A stretch of 64,000 bases of DNA from contig OY294068.1 in NCBI GenBank assembly GCA_958510875.1, positions 13,803,282-13,867,281 on the forward strand, read 5' to 3'. The notes under the pieces are model-generated. The model saw only the letters and a list, made by a program, of their open reading frames with translations. It did not search any database and had not been told where the DNA came from. A program made the translations under genes and the position numbers. Origin of the DNA: Endomychus coccineus. Lineage: Eukaryota; Arthropoda; Insecta; Coleoptera; Endomychidae. This document shows positions 11,060-22,469 of this stretch, one piece after another. The first letter of the stretch is position 1; each line of letters opens with the position of its first letter.

Positions 11060-11289
11060 TAATGCTAATGTAACCCACTATAGAGATGATTAGGCCATTT
11101 AGATCTCACGGATTTGAAAGTATGCAAATCACATTTATTTATTTATTTATCTTATTACACTAGCTCAACGGGAGAAATCGCTTGGAGAGTACATATAATG
11201 TAATTACAGAGTAGGAATTAAAATTAACTAATATACACAGCTTTACACATGTCATTAGGATTACAACATAATATGTCAACAGTCAAACC

Positions 11290-12115
11290 GATCATCTCGT
11301 AGAATCTACATCCGAACGGGTACGGAACATTTTGCATACATTTTTGATTTTGAATATGAGAAAGCTATCTGTCAGATGGGTGCCGCATTTGCTCTCTGTT
11401 GCCACAAGCGCGACCGTGTGACAACTTCAAAGGAGTGTTTTGGCGATGTTCACGCACGATTAGAAGGACTTTTGCGCAGTTTCGTAACCGTGAACGAAAC
11501 ATGGATCCATCACAACACACCAGAAACCAAAGAACAGTCGAAACAGTAGACTTGTCCTGGTGAATCGAAGCCGAAAAAGGCCAAAGTGTGTTTATCGGCC
11601 AACAAAGTCATGGCGATTGTTTTTTGGGACGCACACGGTTTCATCTATATAGATTACTTTGAAAAGGGCAAAACGATCACCGGTGTATTTTATGCAGAGC
11701 CGATTTGAAGCGAAAGTGGCCGCATTTGGCAAAAAAAAGTGCACTTCCACCAGGACAACGCATCGACGTAAAGGTCCGCAGTCGCAATGGTAAAATTGCA
11801 TGAATTGCGCTACGAATTGATTCGTCATCCATCACCATATTCCTCAAATTTGGCCTCCCGCGATTTTTATCTATTTCCAAACTTGAAATGGCTCGGCGGA
11901 AATAGATTTGACTTCAACGAAGCTCATCGCTGAAACAAAAGCCTATTTTGAAGGATTGCCGAAATCGTTTCATTTGGAAGGGATCGAAAAATTAGAAAAA
12001 CGTTGGACAAAGTGTATCGGGCTACAAGGAGATTATGTTGAGTAATAAAATAAGTTTTGACCAAATAAATCATTTCTTGTTTCATTTTTCAGCGACTTTT
12101 CATCTTACTCCCGTA
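11290..12115 (+). pseudogene. mariner transposase fragment (copy 2)
   Basis: Plus-strand relic covering the transposase from the helix-turn-helix end through the C-terminus and 3' terminus. The order is right: VRNIL-like segment near 11320, HHNTPETKEQSKQ near 11510, FWDAHGF near 11620, DNAS-like segment near 11755, and the GLPKSFHLEGIEKLEKRWTK region near 11960. Frameshifts disrupt it. The 3' end near 12110 (TTTTCATCTTACTCCCGTA) is a decayed inverted repeat. The N-terminal third is absent. Confidence 0.8.
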
Positions 12116-12619
12116 CAGACATAATGATGCAATAAGTAGGCAAAATAATGGAGCATGACCAAAAAAGTTGTATGAAAGTTAATTTCGAACCAACTTTTGG
12201 TGAAATTTTGATTTTTAGATTTGCATTCCCCCTCCCACCAATATTTCCATCTTTCAAATATAGGCATAGGTGGTACCCCAAAAGGAAAGTCCTGAATAGA
12301 TCTAAACCTGCGCAACAATAAGCAAACGTTTATCCGATAATTGCTTCTAATATTATAGGAAAATAAAGTAAAAAGGTAGAAGAACTAAGAGTAAGAGACG
12401 TCAAATGGAATGAAGTAGAAACGTTGACCAGAAACAGCAAATAACGGCGAAAGACATCATGGAGGAAAACTCTCAACTCCAAGCGGTAGATAGAATTCGG
12501 ATTATGTATGAGAAGGGAGTAGTTGGAGTCTGTATCAATCATAATTATATTTAACACTGGTCTTTTATCGAACAGCGAAGTTGTGGAAATCTTTACATAG
12601 ATAGGTAAGGGTCTTTCCC
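12116..12619. other. unassigned spacer
   Basis: No recognised gene. A plus-strand stretch near 12390-12480 (DVKWNEVETLTRNSK-like) could be a LINE fragment but is too short to name. Confidence 0.35.
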
Positions 12620-12917
12620 AATGCCTATAACCCGCATAATCCACATAATGTTTAACAAGCGATGCTTTGGTTTGCGTAATGTCTTTTCCACGCAAGAAAT
12701 AATGTTTAATCAAGACGCGAAATTCACTTTTTTTCATACTTACAAAATTCTTCAAAGCTGCTTGCTGTCGATGGGTGTCAAAACCGAACTGAATGACATA
12801 TCAGTCTGAAAATTGTAATGCTTTCTAGTTAAACATGGTACATCACAAATGTCACATGGAATTTTCGATTGTGGCTCCATCTGTTTTATTTTTCAGGGAC
12901 TTCTCACCTTGCCCTCG
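12620..12917 (-). pseudogene. mariner N-terminal fragment (copy 3)
   Basis: The minus strand from 12755 encodes MKNFVSMKKSEFRVLIKHYF and then KDITQTKASLVKHYVDYAG, the mariner N-terminus, followed by loss of similarity. To its right lies the 5' UTR and a preserved terminal inverted repeat ending CTTGCCCTCG at 12917, followed by TA. This is the promoter end of the same family as the other mariners. Confidence 0.8.
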
Positions 12918-13637
12918 TATTATGAAATGTATATACGAGGTAGCAAAACTTCCCAAAAGACGGAAAGTAGTGTAGCTGAACAGCCTGAAAACTATCATTG
13001 TTTGAGTAAATAATTACCCAGAACATACATTTAGAAATTCACGAAGACCCAGGCGGATAAATTTTATTTAGTTTTAATCGAATCTCATGTTAATGTAGAG
13101 TCTAATGTTGTTTGAAAGTCCATTGTGTTCTTATTCAATAAACTCTCAAACCCCTACACATGTATACTCATAATTTTGATAGGATTTATGAGCAGAATAT
13201 TTGCCTAAATGAATCGTAAATAGATTTAATGGATATGATACAAGAGAAATAATCGTCTATATATCATAGGACGTGTAAACAATGTGTAACGAGGGATACT
13301 GACTATCTAATAAAATAGTGGCGAAGGACCTCACGCATCGTTCACCCTCATACCAGGGAGTGCATATTTGACCTTATAGTTTGGGGTTAAGCAAATATTA
13401 TACTATTTGCTTTATGAGCTTTTCTCGTTTTGCATTGAATACAGTTAATGTAATTGAAATTTTATTTCTAGAGAATTAAAAAGTAACCATAATAGAACTG
13501 ATTAATTGATTCTATTCAAAATTGACCAACAATTGTCTTGAGACAATTTCAGTCGATTAAGTATATAAAACAAGTTTGAAACTGTAGAAAAATTGTCGAT
13601 TAAATCATATGAAGGTGATAAAACATTCAAAAAGCCA
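12918..13637. other. unassigned AT-rich intron sequence
   Basis: No coding or repeat structure recognised before the tandem array begins. Confidence 0.45.
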
Positions 13638-15803
13638 ATTTTAGTAAGCCGTGATTTAAGGTTTCTTGGCAACATGTTTTAATAACATAAGCACATTCAT
13701 TCTTTTCTATATACTTTTTCAATACCTAATTTTAATTTTGAATAAATCAAAACTTATATAGGATTATTTCTGAATCTATTAAACAGAGTTTAGATCCTAT
13801 ATATCTATACCTCGACAGACATATCGACCTTTCTCTGTGAATTTATTTATATTGTTTTCTGGGGTGGAAAGTATCTGTGGAAGTCTCACAGAGATTGTTT
13901 TATTTATATGTAATTTACAGAATTTTGTCTATATCTATTGTAGATTGTTTTTATTCATTTCAATTTTAGTAAGCCATGATTTAAAGTTTCTTGGCAACAT
14001 GTTCTAATAACATAAAGCACATTCATTCTTTTATATATGTATACTTTTTTAATGCGTAATTTTAATTTTGAATAAATCAAAACTTATATAGGATTATTTC
14101 TGAATCTATTAAACAGAGTTTAGATCCTATATATCTATACCTCGACAGACATATCGACCTTTCTCTGTGAATTTATTTATATTGTTTTCTAGGGTGGAAA
14201 GTATCTGTGGAAGTCTCACAGAGATTGTTTTATTTATATGTAATTTACAGAATTTTGTCTATATCTATTGTAGATTGTTTTTATTCATTTCAATTTTAGT
14301 AAGCCATGATTTAAAGTTTCTTGGCAACATGTTCTAATAACATAAAGCACATTCATTCTTTTATATATGTATACTTTTTTAATGCGTAATTTTAATTTTG
14401 AATAAATCAAAACTTATATAGGATTATTTCTGAATCTATTAAACAGAGTTTAGATCCTATATATCTATACCTCGACAGACATATCGACCTTTCTCTGTGA
14501 ATTTATTTATATTGTTTTCTAGGGTGGAAAGTATCTGTGGAAGTCTCACAGAGATTGTTTTATTTATATGTAATTTACAGAATTTTGTCTATATCTATTG
14601 TAGATTGTTTTTATTCATTTCAATTTTAGTAAGCCATGATTTAAAGTTTCTTGGCAACATGTTCTAATAACATAAAGCACATTCATTCTTTTATATATGT
14701 ATACTTTTTTAATGCGTAATTTTAATTTTGAATAAATCAAAACTTATATAGGATTATTTCTGAATCTATTAAACAGAGTTTAGATCCTATATATCTATAC
14801 CTCGACAGACATATCGACCTTTCTCTGTGAATTTATTTATATTGTTTTCTAGGGTGGAAAGTATCTGTGGAAGTCTCACAGAGATTGTTTTATTTATATG
14901 TAATTTACAGAATTTTGTCTAATCTATTGTAGATTGTTTTTATTCATTTCAATTTTAGTAAGCCATGATTTAAAGCTTCTTGGCAACATGTCCTAATAAC
15001 ATAAAGCACATTCATTCTTTTATATATGTATACTTTTTTAATGCGTAATTTTAATTTTGAATAAATCAAAACTTATATAGGATTATTTCTGAATCTATTA
15101 AACAGAGTTTAGATCCTATATATCTATACCTCGACAGACATATCGACCTTTCTCTGTGAATTTATTTATATTGTTTTCTAGGGTGGAAAGTATCTGTGGA
15201 AGTCTCACAGAGATTGCTTTATTTATATGTAATTTACAGAATTTTGTCTATATCTATTGTAGATTGTTATTATTCATTTCAATTTTAGTAAGCCATGATT
15301 TAAAGTTTCTTGGCAACATGTTCTAATAACATAAAGCACATTCATTCTTTTATATATGTATACTTTTTTAATGCGTAATTTTAATTTTGAATAAATCAAA
15401 ACTTACATAGGATTATTTCTGAATCTATTAAACAGAGTTTAGATCCTATATATCTATACCTCGACAGACATATCGACCTTTCTCTGTGAATTTATTTATA
15501 TTGTTTTCTAGGGTGGAAAGTATCTGTGGAAGTCTCACAGAGATTGTTTTATTTATATGTAATTTACAGAATTTTGTCTATATCTATTGTAGATTGTTTT
15601 TATTCATTTCAATTTTAGTAAGCCATGATTTAAAGTTTCTTGGCAACATGTTCTAATAACATAAAGCACATTCATTCTTTTATATATGTATACTTTTTTA
15701 ATGCGTAATTTTAATTTTGAATAAATCAAAACTTATATAGGATTATTTTTGAATCTATTAAACAGAGTTTACATCCTTTATATCTATACTTCGACAGAGA
15801 TAT
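13638..15803 (+). repeat. 330-bp tandem repeat array, about 6.6 copies
   Basis: The marker AATAAATCAAAACTTA recurs at about 13741, 14071, 14401, 14731, 15060, 15390 and 15720, a period of 329-330 bp. The central copies are nearly identical, with only single-base differences; the first and last copies are more diverged. Each unit contains a TTCTCTGTGA / CTCACAGAGA inverted pair. The last unit runs without a break into a hammerhead motif. The end of each unit (CTCGACAGACATATCGACC) matches sequence beside the hammerhead relic near 61.5 kb, so the array probably derives from a Penelope-like or ribozyme-bearing retroelement terminus. Confidence 0.9.
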
Positions 15804-15893
15804 CGACCGGTTGCACTGCAGCTTCCTCCTTCCGCTGATGAGCTCGAGAGAGCGAAACGCTGTCCGGAACTATTGCCGTAGTAGTACAGGTCG
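15804..15893 (+). ncRNA. type I hammerhead ribozyme motif, consensus core
   Basis: All conserved core elements are present in order. Stem I 5' strand TTCCG is at 15830-15834 and CTGATGA at 15835-15841. Stem II GCTC/GAGC has loop GAGA (15842-15853). GAAA is at 15854-15857. A minimal stem III (A-T, C-G, loop GCT) ends in the cleavage triplet GTC (15862-15864). Stem I 3' strand CGGAA (15865-15869) pairs perfectly with TTCCG. An outer helix CGACC/GGTCG (15804-15808 with 15889-15893) closes an internal loop. Short-stem-III type I hammerheads are known from Penelope-like elements and retrozymes. Cleavage would fall after 15864; activity is untested. Confidence 0.85.
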
Positions 15894-16294
15894 ACTTAGA
15901 GAAACCAGATTACCTCTGTCGATAATATCTAACAAGATGTTTATTTGTTAATATTAATTGTTTTTATTTGAGATATCACCAAGCAATGAACAACTCAATT
16001 ATGAGGAAAAACTATTTTCTACAATTTTAATATCAATGTGACTATTTCACTCATTCCATTTTTAGTGAGGAAGTTTCCATAGCAACTCTCGTTTCACAGC
16101 GATAAAACATGCAAGCCGGCAAAACTTAGCAAGTTATTATTTCATCGATAATATTTTGACATTTCTCACATTCATAGATAGCTTGGGAAATGAATACCAT
16201 AAAGAAAACAAACAACGTTTACTTAATCTATGATGAATACTTATTTGTCAAATAGCGCAATACATGTCAAAAAGTAGATTGGGGAATTCCAAAA
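15894..16294. other. unassigned spacer
   Basis: AT-rich sequence between the hammerhead motif and the Crypton relic; nothing recognised. Confidence 0.45.
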
Positions 16295-17501
16295 ATGAGC
16301 CTCCAAGATAGATTTGGAAATATTTCGTCGAAAGAAATACATAGTGAAATTGCCAAACTAGTGCCTTTCAACACAAGAAAAACTAGGACATCTGCATGGA
16401 ACCAGTTCACGGAATTTCTTCTAAAAAGAAACTATACCTTAGATAGAGAAACGACTCCAGAAAGATTAGCAGAAATATTAGAGGATTATGCTTTCAATAT
16501 GAAGAAACGGAGAAGATTATAAAGAATCCTCTGTGAAGTCTTTATGGAATACCACGGCACAGATGATACAAGAAAAGTTTTTCAAGGAATATGATAGAAT
16601 GATCGATCCATCCCAAGGTTTAATTTTCAAATCAGCTCGTCTGGCCAAGGATTCAAAGCGCAAAATGTTGCAAACTTTACCAGAAAAAAGGAAATCAAGT
16701 TCTAAAGCTTTTTGAGAATGATCAACTGTTACGATGAAGATAAGCCAGAAGGGTTGCAAAAGAAATTTTTCCATATATGCTCCTTCGAATTGGCTTGGAG
16801 AGGCAATGAGGCAGATAATTGCTCAATTCATTATTTTCAAAAAGAATATGATCTTCTGGAAAACTTCACTGGTCGGGTGGAATATAACCCAATATTCTCC
16901 AAAACTTCCCAAGTTGGTTCGAAAAACTTATCGAATAGTAAATGGTTAGTGAGAAATAAAGAAAACGAAGATTCATGTCCTGTTCGCTTATACCTTAAAC
17001 TCATGGAAAAAAGATCGACAAATCCAAACGAACAGCTGACAGACTTTTTTTGGCTACACATCCAAATTGGGAAAGAGGAATTTGGTACAAAAACATGCCT
17101 GTAGGAATAAATTCAATATCGAAATGGACAACAACATCAGCAGATAATATTGGAATTAGCACAAAAAAGTTCAAAATAACAAACCATTCCCATAGAGCAT
17201 CGGCCATTTCATCATTGGCTAAAAAAGGAGTTAATGAACAAGAGTTAATCTAATCAAAATTACGGGACATTCGAATGCACACTCCTTAAAACCATATTTA
17301 CAACTAGATGCAGAACATCATTTAAAACTTATTCAAACTCTTAGAGAGGGCAATCATGAATCTGCCGCCAATCAAAATCATCACAGAACAGAATCAGAAG
17401 TATCAAATCTTTCATCAGATGGGATTCCGTCTGCTGGAATCGAAAGGAACAATTCCCAAATAATTAACTATAACAATTGTAGCTTTTACTTCAAAAATTA
17501 A
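16295..17501 (+). pseudogene. Crypton-like tyrosine recombinase relic (DUF3504-like)
   Basis: Starting with ATG at 16295, an N-terminal segment (FNTRKTRTSAWNQFTEFLLK) continues after a frameshift to DPSQGLIFKSARLAKDSK (16610). Next come FELAWRGNEADN (16785) and CPVRLYLKLMEKRS (16980), then a C-terminal catalytic part with NHSHRASAISSLAKKG and, after a frameshift, ITGHSNAHSLKPYL (17200-17310). The H-x-x-R, GH and Tyr positions fit a tyrosine recombinase. The last frameshift comes from a 5-bp tandem duplication (TAATC) near 17248-17257. Domain order resembles the Crypton-derived DUF3504 proteins (KIAA1958/QRICH1 type). It sits inside the homeobox-gene intron and is clearly inactive. Confidence 0.7.
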
Positions 17502-17628
17502 TTTGAACATGTTCCAATTCATTATTTCAAAACATTGTTTGTCCCATGAATCGTTATTTTCTTGACTTTCTCAAATGTGACCATATTACTATTAGACATA
17601 TTTTCTCGTGAAATAGTCATGTCGAATA

Positions 17629-17818
17629 CCACTCGAGATGAAATTTAAGCAGGTAAAATTTCTCTCTTGTAACATTCAAGTTTGTTGCTTATCGGCAATT
17701 TCGTTCATGACATTTCTTCCAAAAATTTTGATACAAATGTCATTCGCGAAATTGCCTAAGCAACAAACTTTCATATTACAATCGAGAAATTTTGCCGGCA
17801 AAATTTCATCTCTAGTGG
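17629..17818. mobile_element. hairpin MITE with TA flanks
   Basis: A 190-bp element whose two halves (about 85-90 bp each) are reverse complements with few mismatches, starting CCACTCGAGATGAAATTT and ending AAATTTCATCTCTAGTGG, flanked by TA on both sides. It lies about 140 bp before the homeodomain exon. Confidence 0.75.
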
Positions 17819-17954
17819 TACTATATATGTCAATACTTTCCAGCTATTAGTAACTAGCTAGTGAAAAAACTCTGAATTAGGGTGAGTTTACTCATGTCTT
17901 TCTTCTGTTTCAGTCATAATATTCTATTGACGTTTCTTCCTCATTTTCTTCTAG

Positions 17955-18433
17955 GTTCGGATATTGATGACGAATTAGAAGAAACACAGAATTCTGATAG
18001 CCCTTCAGACGGTCCAGGTTCTACGAAAGCCCGACGTCGTAGAACCGCCTTTACCAGTGAACAACTGTTAGAATTGGAACGCGAGTTCCACGCCAAAAAG
18101 TACCTTTCGCTTACAGAACGAAGTCAAATAGCGTCGGCTTTGCGACTGAGCGAAGTCCAAGTGAAGATTTGGTTCCAGAATCGAAGAGCGAAATGGAAGA
18201 GGGTTAAGGCCGGTCTTGGTGCTGGTCCTCATCAATCGAAAGGAGGTCAACAGAAAAGTAAATTAGTAGTGCCTATACCAGTTCATGTTAATAGATTCGC
18301 AGTGCGGAGCCAACATCAACAATTGGAGCGAGCTCTGGGAGACCTTGCCGGACGGGTATTAGCCAGTCACGCAGCGTTGAGGGCAGGGTTAGAACTTCAC
18401 CACACGTATCACCCGCCTGGTCCTCCACATTAA
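17955..18433 (+). CDS. unpg: Gbx/unplugged homeobox protein, exon 2 (homeodomain and C-terminus)
   Basis: The acceptor TTCTTCTAG before 17955 opens an acidic linker ([10 protein letters not shown]), then a complete homeodomain at about residues 116-175 of the joined 249-residue product. Visible are [42 protein letters not shown] and [13 protein letters not shown], with the recognition helix WFQNRR intact. Downstream, [20 protein letters not shown] is the Gbx/unplugged-specific extension, which separates it from other Antp-class genes. Stop TAA at 18431. The product is a sequence-specific nuclear transcription factor; in flies the family acts in nervous-system and tracheal patterning. The frame is open upstream to 17882, and an alternative acceptor (TTTCAG, near 17913) would add about 14 hydrophobic residues. 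Confidence 0.93.
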
Positions 18434-20560
18434 AGACAACACGTTCGGTAATATATAGATAATTATTATGCGTACTAAAGACTAAAAAAATTTCTAAAAT
18501 TGAGTGTTCAGTGAAGTTAGTGATGCTTGTAACAGGTGATTGTAACTCGAAGATATTTGATGTTGGAAATTGTACCAACTTATTTAGGAATAGATTTGAT
18601 TTAGCCTAAACTCACGAATATCTCAGTTCGTATTTGGAATAACGACACTGAATGTCATAACTTTTTTATGTATTTCTTAAAGCAAATTGAACATATAGGC
18701 CAATAGAATTAGATTCAACAAAGACCCAAAATGGAATTCTCTTAGTTATGTCCCAATATGACTATTCTTGGCTTACTCCCTCCAACAAGATAAGTTTTGA
18801 CTCGGGTGTGGAAAATGTGCCCCCATCAACGTGGGGTTTTTGGTATTTTCCGATAATATCTCTAAAAATACTGAATAAATCGAAAAATTTGAGGGGAAAA
18901 ACCCTGGATAGTCATATTGAGCCATAACTGAACGTTCAAAACGATATAGCATTTACCTACAATTAATTCCTTATTGATGATTGGCCTAATAATTATTGTT
19001 TACAGGATTTTTATATTTACGAAGACAGTTTATCAGAGACCTTCATTTTCAGTGTAGCGAAATTACGTATTCACACAAACATACGCGCTAGAACCCTTTC
19101 CACAGTTGTTGCTCTTTTCATAAAGTGAGTCCAAAGAAATTTATACTGCGTTTGGTTGGAATGGTCGCCGCCATATGGGTTCGGTTTTGGATTACGTATG
19201 ACTTTAGCATTATTCATCCACCATAGTTGTAAGCGTTTTTCTTCCCTTTGTATGATTATTTCCATTTTTTTTTTGAGAAGTAATCGTTCTTCTATATTTG
19301 AAACCCACAAAAAAGAAATATCCTATGTAAAGATGTAACCTATGGGTTTTATGGTGAATTTGACGTTTGGAATGATGGAATCCCAATAAAACGGTAATTC
19401 TGGCATCTATTTCCAAAGTTACTGTTTTTATGGATGAAATTAGAGATTGAGATCTAATCTATAAATTGTATTCCAAAATCTTAATATGAGGGATTTGTTT
19501 ATGCCAAAAATCTTCTATTTCCTTCTTTTCACTTTGCTTATCAAAATTAACTTTCTTAATATCGTTTTATATAAGTACCAAATTGTTCACTCCATTGATG
19601 GGCTTCTGAAAGCATTATACTGAGCTAATTCACTGTTGAGTGTTGAACACAGATTCTAACAATTTGTAATGTAGTTGATCATGATCTGAAGTTGAAACTA
19701 ATGCTAATATCGAATTTCTCTATTCGAAATCATACTATTTCATTGTTTCATTAAAATCGATGAGGTTTGACCACAATGGAATTTATCCCGTACCTACCCT
19801 TATGAAATTTTACAAATTGCAAAATGTTAGAAATTCAAATTCTAGGTGCATTATTCCTCTACAACATGATTTTATTATGGTCATGGTGTATGAGTGATTC
19901 TGATTCAAGTGAATTGAAAGTTGATGATGATGGATGAGAAGATTCAACATCGATTTAATAAAACAGTAAAAACTTAATGTTTTCTGTTCTGTTTCATAAT
20001 CGTTGAACATTCAAGTAAATTTGATTTGTTCTGTTATGTTTATTTTTCTATTTTTTTAGTCGGTGAGTTGAAAATTCTCTATTATTTTTCTTCAATTCAA
20101 TCCTACTTTCCTTGAATTTACTTCAAGTCAAATATCTTGACACAATACACCAAATAAATATTAGTGTTTAGAAGTACCAAATACTAGTCAAATGAGGCGA
20201 AGAATACCAGAGCACATACAATTTCTAGCTTTGCTCAAAACTAAATTTTTGCCAATAATTTATAATCTAAGTAGGATTGTTCGGTTGGACGGCAAAAAAT
20301 TTGAAAACATGTGTAATTTCCTACAGACAATTTTTTATGTGAAACACCAGATGCACCGAAAGGTTAGGTTTTATTTTGTTCTATCTCTTGATATCTTCAG
20401 CATGTAAATATAATACGTCCAATGATAACCTAGATTCAATAATATTGTGCAATAGGATAGATTTATGTGCCAGCTGCACCATATATATAAGCTTACAATG
20501 TTTTTTATAAACTTCAGAAGTGTAAATATATATTGTATAAATAAAGTTATGTGAAAATGG
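18434..20560 (+). other. probable 3' UTR of the homeobox gene
   Basis: About 2.1 kb free of recognisable transposons, unlike every other stretch of this size in the window. It ends near a good poly(A) signal followed by T/G-rich sequence. Small open frames here look like chance. UTR status is inferred. Confidence 0.45.
20540..20545 (+). terminator. candidate poly(A) signal AATAAA
   Basis: AATAAA within GTATAAATAAAGTT, followed by a G/T-rich stretch (GTGAAAATGGTTATGG) and a T-rich run, about 2.1 kb after the homeobox stop codon. An earlier AATAAA near 18873 is an alternative. Confidence 0.4.
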
Positions 20561-20636
20561 TTATGGTTCTTTTTTCCTTCTCTTTTTGTAGTAAGTTTAC
20601 AGGGTATATTCCCATGAATTCACGCGATGTAGTACA

Positions 20637-21800
20637 AGCAAGGTGAAAAGTCCCTGAAATATGGTCAAAAATTATTTTATTTCTCAACATAATCTCCTTG
20701 TAGCCTAATACACTTCATCCAACCATTTTCTAATTTTTCGATCCCTACCAAATAATACTTTTCTGGCAATCCCTCAAAATAGGCGTTTGCTTCAAGGATG
20801 ACCTCATCGTTGGAGTCAAATATCTTTCCGCCGAGCCACTTCTTCGAGTTTGGAAATACATAAAAATCGCAGGGGCCAAATCTGGAGAATATGGTGGATG
20901 ACGAACCAATTCGTAGCGCAATTCATGCAATTTTGCCATTGCGACTGCAGACCTGTGTACCGGTGCGTTGTACTGGTGGAAGAGGGTTTTTTCTTTGCCA
21001 AATGCGGCCGCTTTCGGCGACGAATCGATCCAACAGCTCTGCATAATATACGCCGATGATCATTTTGTCATTTTCAAGGTAATCGATATGGACGATACCG
21101 TGTGCATTCCAAAAAACTCTCGGCCTTACTTTGTTGGCCGATAAACCTACTTTGGCGTTTTTCGGCTTCGATTCGCCAGGACAAGTTCACTGTTTTGACT
21201 GTTCTTTGATCTTTGGTGTGTTGTGACGGATCCATGTTTCGTCCACGGCTAGGAAACGGCTTCTTATCGCGCTTGAACATCGCCAAACACTCCTTTGAAG
21301 TATCACACGGTCGTGCTTGTTGTCAACAGAGAGCAAATGAGGCATCCATCTGGCAGATAGGTTTCTCAGATTCAAAAATTTACGTAAAATGTTTCGTACC
21401 CGTTGGATTGAGATGCCCATAGCCTCAGCAATATCGTGCACTTTAACTCGCCGATCTTCCTATATCATACCATGGATTTTATCAACGATTTCTGGCGTTG
21501 TAACCTAAATTTGACGACCAGAACGTTTGGCGTCCTTTGTGGTCATACTGCCACAACGAAAATCTGTGAACCAGTTGTGGATCGTTCGAATCGATGGTGA
21601 AGAGTCCCCATAATGGTTAACAAGCGATGCTTCGGTTTGCATGTTTTTTACACGTAAGAAATAATATTCAATCAAAACGCGTAATTCACTTGTTTCCATG
21701 TTCACAAAAATCTTCAAGGCTGCTTGCTTTCGATGGGTGTCAAAACAGAACTGAATGACATATCAGTCTGAAAATTTTAATGCGTTCAGTGAAATATGGT
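20637..21800 (-). pseudogene. mariner transposon, near full length, inactive (copy 4)
   Basis: The minus strand carries the whole transposase order. The N-terminus is KIFVNMETSELRVLIEYYFL near 21717-21660, followed by a helix-turn-helix with SIRTIHNWFTDFRCGSMTTK, VHDIAEAMGISIQRVRNIL near 21440, and FLAVDETWIRHNTPK near 21235. Toward the C-terminus come YNAPVHRSAVAMAKLHELRY near 20980 and SPDLAP. The normally conserved DNAP catalytic Asp appears as Tyr (YNAP), and several frameshifts are present. Left terminus near 20637 (GCAAGGTGAAAAGTCCCTG) is decayed; the right inverted repeat is not preserved. Confidence 0.9.
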
Positions 21801-22469
21801 ACATCACTCTGTTAAATAGGGCACAAAAAAGTTAAAATAGGATTTAAAAAAATTACTTGCTTTTGCGTTTTTGACACTAAATCTGTAGATGTTTCTCTAG
21901 TTGGGTCACAATGAAGGAGAATTGAGATATTTGAATGGTAACATAGTCACGTTAGCACAAAAGTAACACAAGAATCTTACTAGCAACTATCGGAGACTGT
22001 TGAGAACAAATATAAAATAATGACAACTTTTGATTGTTTAGGCTTTTGCATGTAATCATTGAACTGTTTTCCACCTGATCTCAAATGACATTCAGTTCAG
22101 TGGGCATGGCACTATCATTGTTCAAATTTCGCTTCCGACGTTGTCTTCATGAACGATATTTTTCAGAATTAGTAAGTTTTTCGGTGTTTCATCACATCGT
22201 GTCAACACGGCTAACTGTATTCTAACTGCTTGTTTATAGATATTATATTCCAATAATGGAAGTTATAGCGCTCAGTATTTGTGTATCCTCAACACGACCG
22301 ATTCACATATATGATGAGAAGCGTTGCCCAATTACGTGGCTTCTGACGTCACGTTTTACCCGACAAGGACTGCTCCGCCTTGATTCCAGCTAGCGCTGAC
22401 TTGAGCGATAGTTGTCTTGGCCCCACTCCTCGTCACTTGACTATGGTCGGTTTGTCACTTAATTTTTCT
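21801..22469. other. unassigned spacer
   Basis: No recognised gene. A less AT-rich patch at about 22280-22450 has no identifiable content. Confidence 0.45.

Larger units (their letters stand above)
6903..17954 (+). other. large intron of the Gbx/unplugged gene
   Basis: About 11 kb between the two recognised exons. It ends in a strong pyrimidine tract and TTCTAG immediately before 17955. It holds tRNA-like inverted repeats, mariner pieces, a long-TIR element, a 330-bp tandem array, a hammerhead motif, a Crypton relic and a small MITE, on both strands. If exon 1 is mis-assigned, this is simply intergenic. Confidence 0.6.

Noticed and set aside
13638..15803. CRISPR-like array
   Set aside because: Units are contiguous 330-bp repeats with no spacers, in a eukaryotic intron; this is a tandem repeat.
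18068..18578. Minus-strand frames opposite the homeobox exon
   Set aside because: Antisense shadows of the strongly conserved homeodomain frame.
22280..22450. CpG-island promoter of a host gene
   Set aside because: Only a mild rise in GC; no exon with a start and donor was recognised nearby.
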